DNA from: VGMD01 sp964552055
GTDB lineage: Bacteria; Chlamydiota; Chlamydiia; Chlamydiales; 2-12-FULL-49-11
DNA: 25,280 nucleotides
NCBI GenBank assembly: GCA_964552055.1
Contig: CAZKFL010000031.1
Span: forward strand, 1-25,280
Direction: 5' to 3'
Shown here one piece after another: positions 24,411 through 25,280 of this stretch (the stretch's first letter is position 1; every line of letters starts with the position of its first letter). The notes below the pieces were generated by a model, which was not told where the DNA came from, searched no databases, and worked only from the letters and a program-made list of their open reading frames with translations. Both the position numbers and the translations under genes were made by a program.

Positions 24411-25280
24411 TCATTCAAGTTCAGGTGAGAATGCTGCCAAAGTATCTATGGTGTACTGGTAAATAGGGAGAATTCTGCTGAATTTTGAAAAAAATAGGGA
24501 TTGAATCGTTCTGGCTCCCTGTACAGGGGAATTGTCAACTGAATAGCTATTATATAAAAAAATTCCAATAACAAGTTCAGGTTTAATAGTTGCAATAAAC
24601 TCATCGCCCCCCCCATATTTGGATGTCCATGCCATTCCCTTAATGGGGTAACCCTGGCTAATCATGCTCTCTTTATGTGCTCTAAATGCGGAAAAATTTG
24701 AGAACAAAAGATTCCTATGAGCACGTCCACTCTCATTTAGATATTTCACCCTTTCTCCATTTTGTTCAATTTCAACATACGATCTTTTTCCAAAACCTGT
24801 GTTTTGGTTTGTTCCAATCCAAGGGATAATTTCACCTGTGCTACTTCGAATACATTTTGAAATATTTTCTTCTGCTAGTGATAAAATAAGACCTTGGGAG
24901 TGAAAAGGTAAAAGATATCCGCAAGGTGAAACGGAGCGGTCTTTGAATCCCGCAGGTTTGGCTATTTTATATAATTCACTTTCATAGGTGCTTTTTCCCA
25001 TATGCTTGCCTAGTTTGTGTATTCCATTTGGTATTCCCCTTAAGCAAAGCCATTTCCCTGAAGATTCCAAAATATCAAAAACTCTTAACTCTTGAACGTA
25101 AGACAAAGGAGTTAACAAATTAAACGCTTGCGCCCTAGTGAGTGCTGGAATTTCATTTCCAGCTCCAGCTTCAGCTCCAGCTCCAGCTTCAGCTTCAGCT
25201 CCAGCTTCAGCTCCAGCTCCAGCTTCAGCTCCAGCTTCAGCTTCAGCTCCAGCTTCAGCTCCAGCTCCAGCTTCAGCTCC
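24411..25280 (-). CDS. Unknown protein with Ala-Gly/Ala-Glu repeat, 5' part outside window
   Basis: The last 289 codons of a gene that enters from the right edge; its start is not in the window. The upstream 40 residues are alternating Ala-Gly and Ala-Glu dipeptides from a hexanucleotide repeat. A linker AGNEIPALTRAQAFNLL and a ~240-residue globular part follow, with aromatic and glycine-rich segments such as WTSKYGGGDEFIATIKPELV near the end. I recognise no family and see no membrane helix. A TTG at 25116-25118 could serve as an internal start, but the frame is open beyond it, so I treat it as internal. A G8 run in the coding strand encodes the Gly-Gly-Gly. The gene is convergent with uvrD. 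The low-complexity N-terminal part and slippage-prone tracts suggest a surface or secreted protein. Confidence 0.6.
   Translation of the reverse strand, partial: GAEAGAGAEAGAEAEAGAEAGAGAEAGAEAEAGAGAEAGAGNEIPALTRAQAFNLLTPLSYVQELRVFDILESSGKWLCLRGIPNGIHKLGKHMGKSTYESELYKIAKPAGFKDRSVSPCGYLLPFHSQGLILSLAEENISKCIRSSTGEIIPWIGTNQNTGFGKRSYVEIEQNGERVKYLNESGRAHRNLLFSNFSAFRAHKESMISQGYPIKGMAWTSKYGGGDEFIATIKPELVIGIFLYNSYSVDNSPVQGARTIQSLFFSKFSRILPIYQYTIDTLAAFSPELE
24607..24614. repeat. C8 homopolymer (G8 in coding strand)
   Basis: Eight C on the plus strand code for the end of YGGGDE in the unknown terminal gene. A slip of one base would remove the last ~65 residues. Confidence 0.95.
25161..25280. repeat. 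Hexanucleotide tandem repeat, coding (Ala-Gly/Ala-Glu)n
   Basis: Twenty consecutive six-base units to the window edge, each AGCTCC (A) or AGCTTC (B). Their order is ABAABB, ABAABABB, ABAABA, which fits an eight-unit (48-base) higher-order repeat with two units lost from one copy. On the minus strand A codes Ala-Gly and B codes Ala-Glu. The array continues outside the window, so its full length is unknown. Copy changes keep the reading frame. Confidence 0.95.

Noticed and set aside
1..25280. tRNA, rRNA, CRISPR array, riboswitch or transposase
   Set aside because: No cloverleaf-like sequence, regular spacer array or recombinase motif was seen on either strand; the gaps between genes are mostly too short.

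Overview
The window most likely comes from a member of the Chlamydiae, probably an environmental, Parachlamydia-like lineage living inside eukaryotic cells. Five things point this way: a 715-residue GreA whose catalytic part is only the last ~150 residues; a double-length ThyX; two TyrP-type aromatic amino acid permeases; a rdgB / namZ / uvrD gene set; and several eukaryote-like genes. The DNA is clearly AT-rich. The assignment is an inference from gene content.

Layout. (1) 1-3530 is a minus-strand housekeeping cluster, greA, rdgB and a NYN-domain nuclease gene, ending at a repeat fragment and a long inverted repeat. (2) 3590-8240 on the plus strand holds thyX and tyrP, coupled by an ATGA overlap, followed by an orphan 600-residue hydrophobic protein with its own promoter. 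(3) 8287-8910 has two tiny minus-strand membrane-protein genes, one possibly frameshifted. (4) 8968-12440 on the minus strand holds uvrB and a second tyrP, separated by a periodic inverted repeat. (5) 12584-15620 on the minus strand is the most distinctive part: a phosphatidylinositol 4-kinase-like protein of plant/type-II style, a tightly coupled 98-residue partner, and an exported choloylglycine-hydrolase-family enzyme with a C9 tract in its coding strand. (6) 15695-19076 on the plus strand is a pair of overlapping, paralogous, membrane-anchored two-domain glycosyltransferases. (7) 19073-22131 on the minus strand holds an eukaryotic-type kinase fused to a degenerate second kinase domain, and a NamZ-type exo-muramidase whose 5' end is built from a repeat element. 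(8) 22274-24343 is uvrD/pcrA. (9) 24411-25280 is the 3' part of an unknown protein whose N-terminal side is an Ala-Gly/Ala-Glu hexanucleotide repeat running off the window.

How the parts fit together. The housekeeping genes (transcript cleavage, nucleotide sanitation, dTMP synthesis, amino acid uptake, excision repair, helicase) fit a reduced intracellular genome. The accessory genes look aimed at the host or envelope: a lipid-kinase-like and a protein-kinase-like protein, glycosyltransferases, an Ntn-hydrolase and a muramidase. Three structural themes recur: palindromic elements with a ~9-base period (three sites), promoters placed so close to ATG codons that the mRNA would be nearly leaderless (three genes), and long G/C homopolymers inside accessory coding regions. 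No tRNA, rRNA, CRISPR array or transposase gene was seen. The only stretch near 300 bases without a gene is 10948-11250, which holds the inverted repeat described there.
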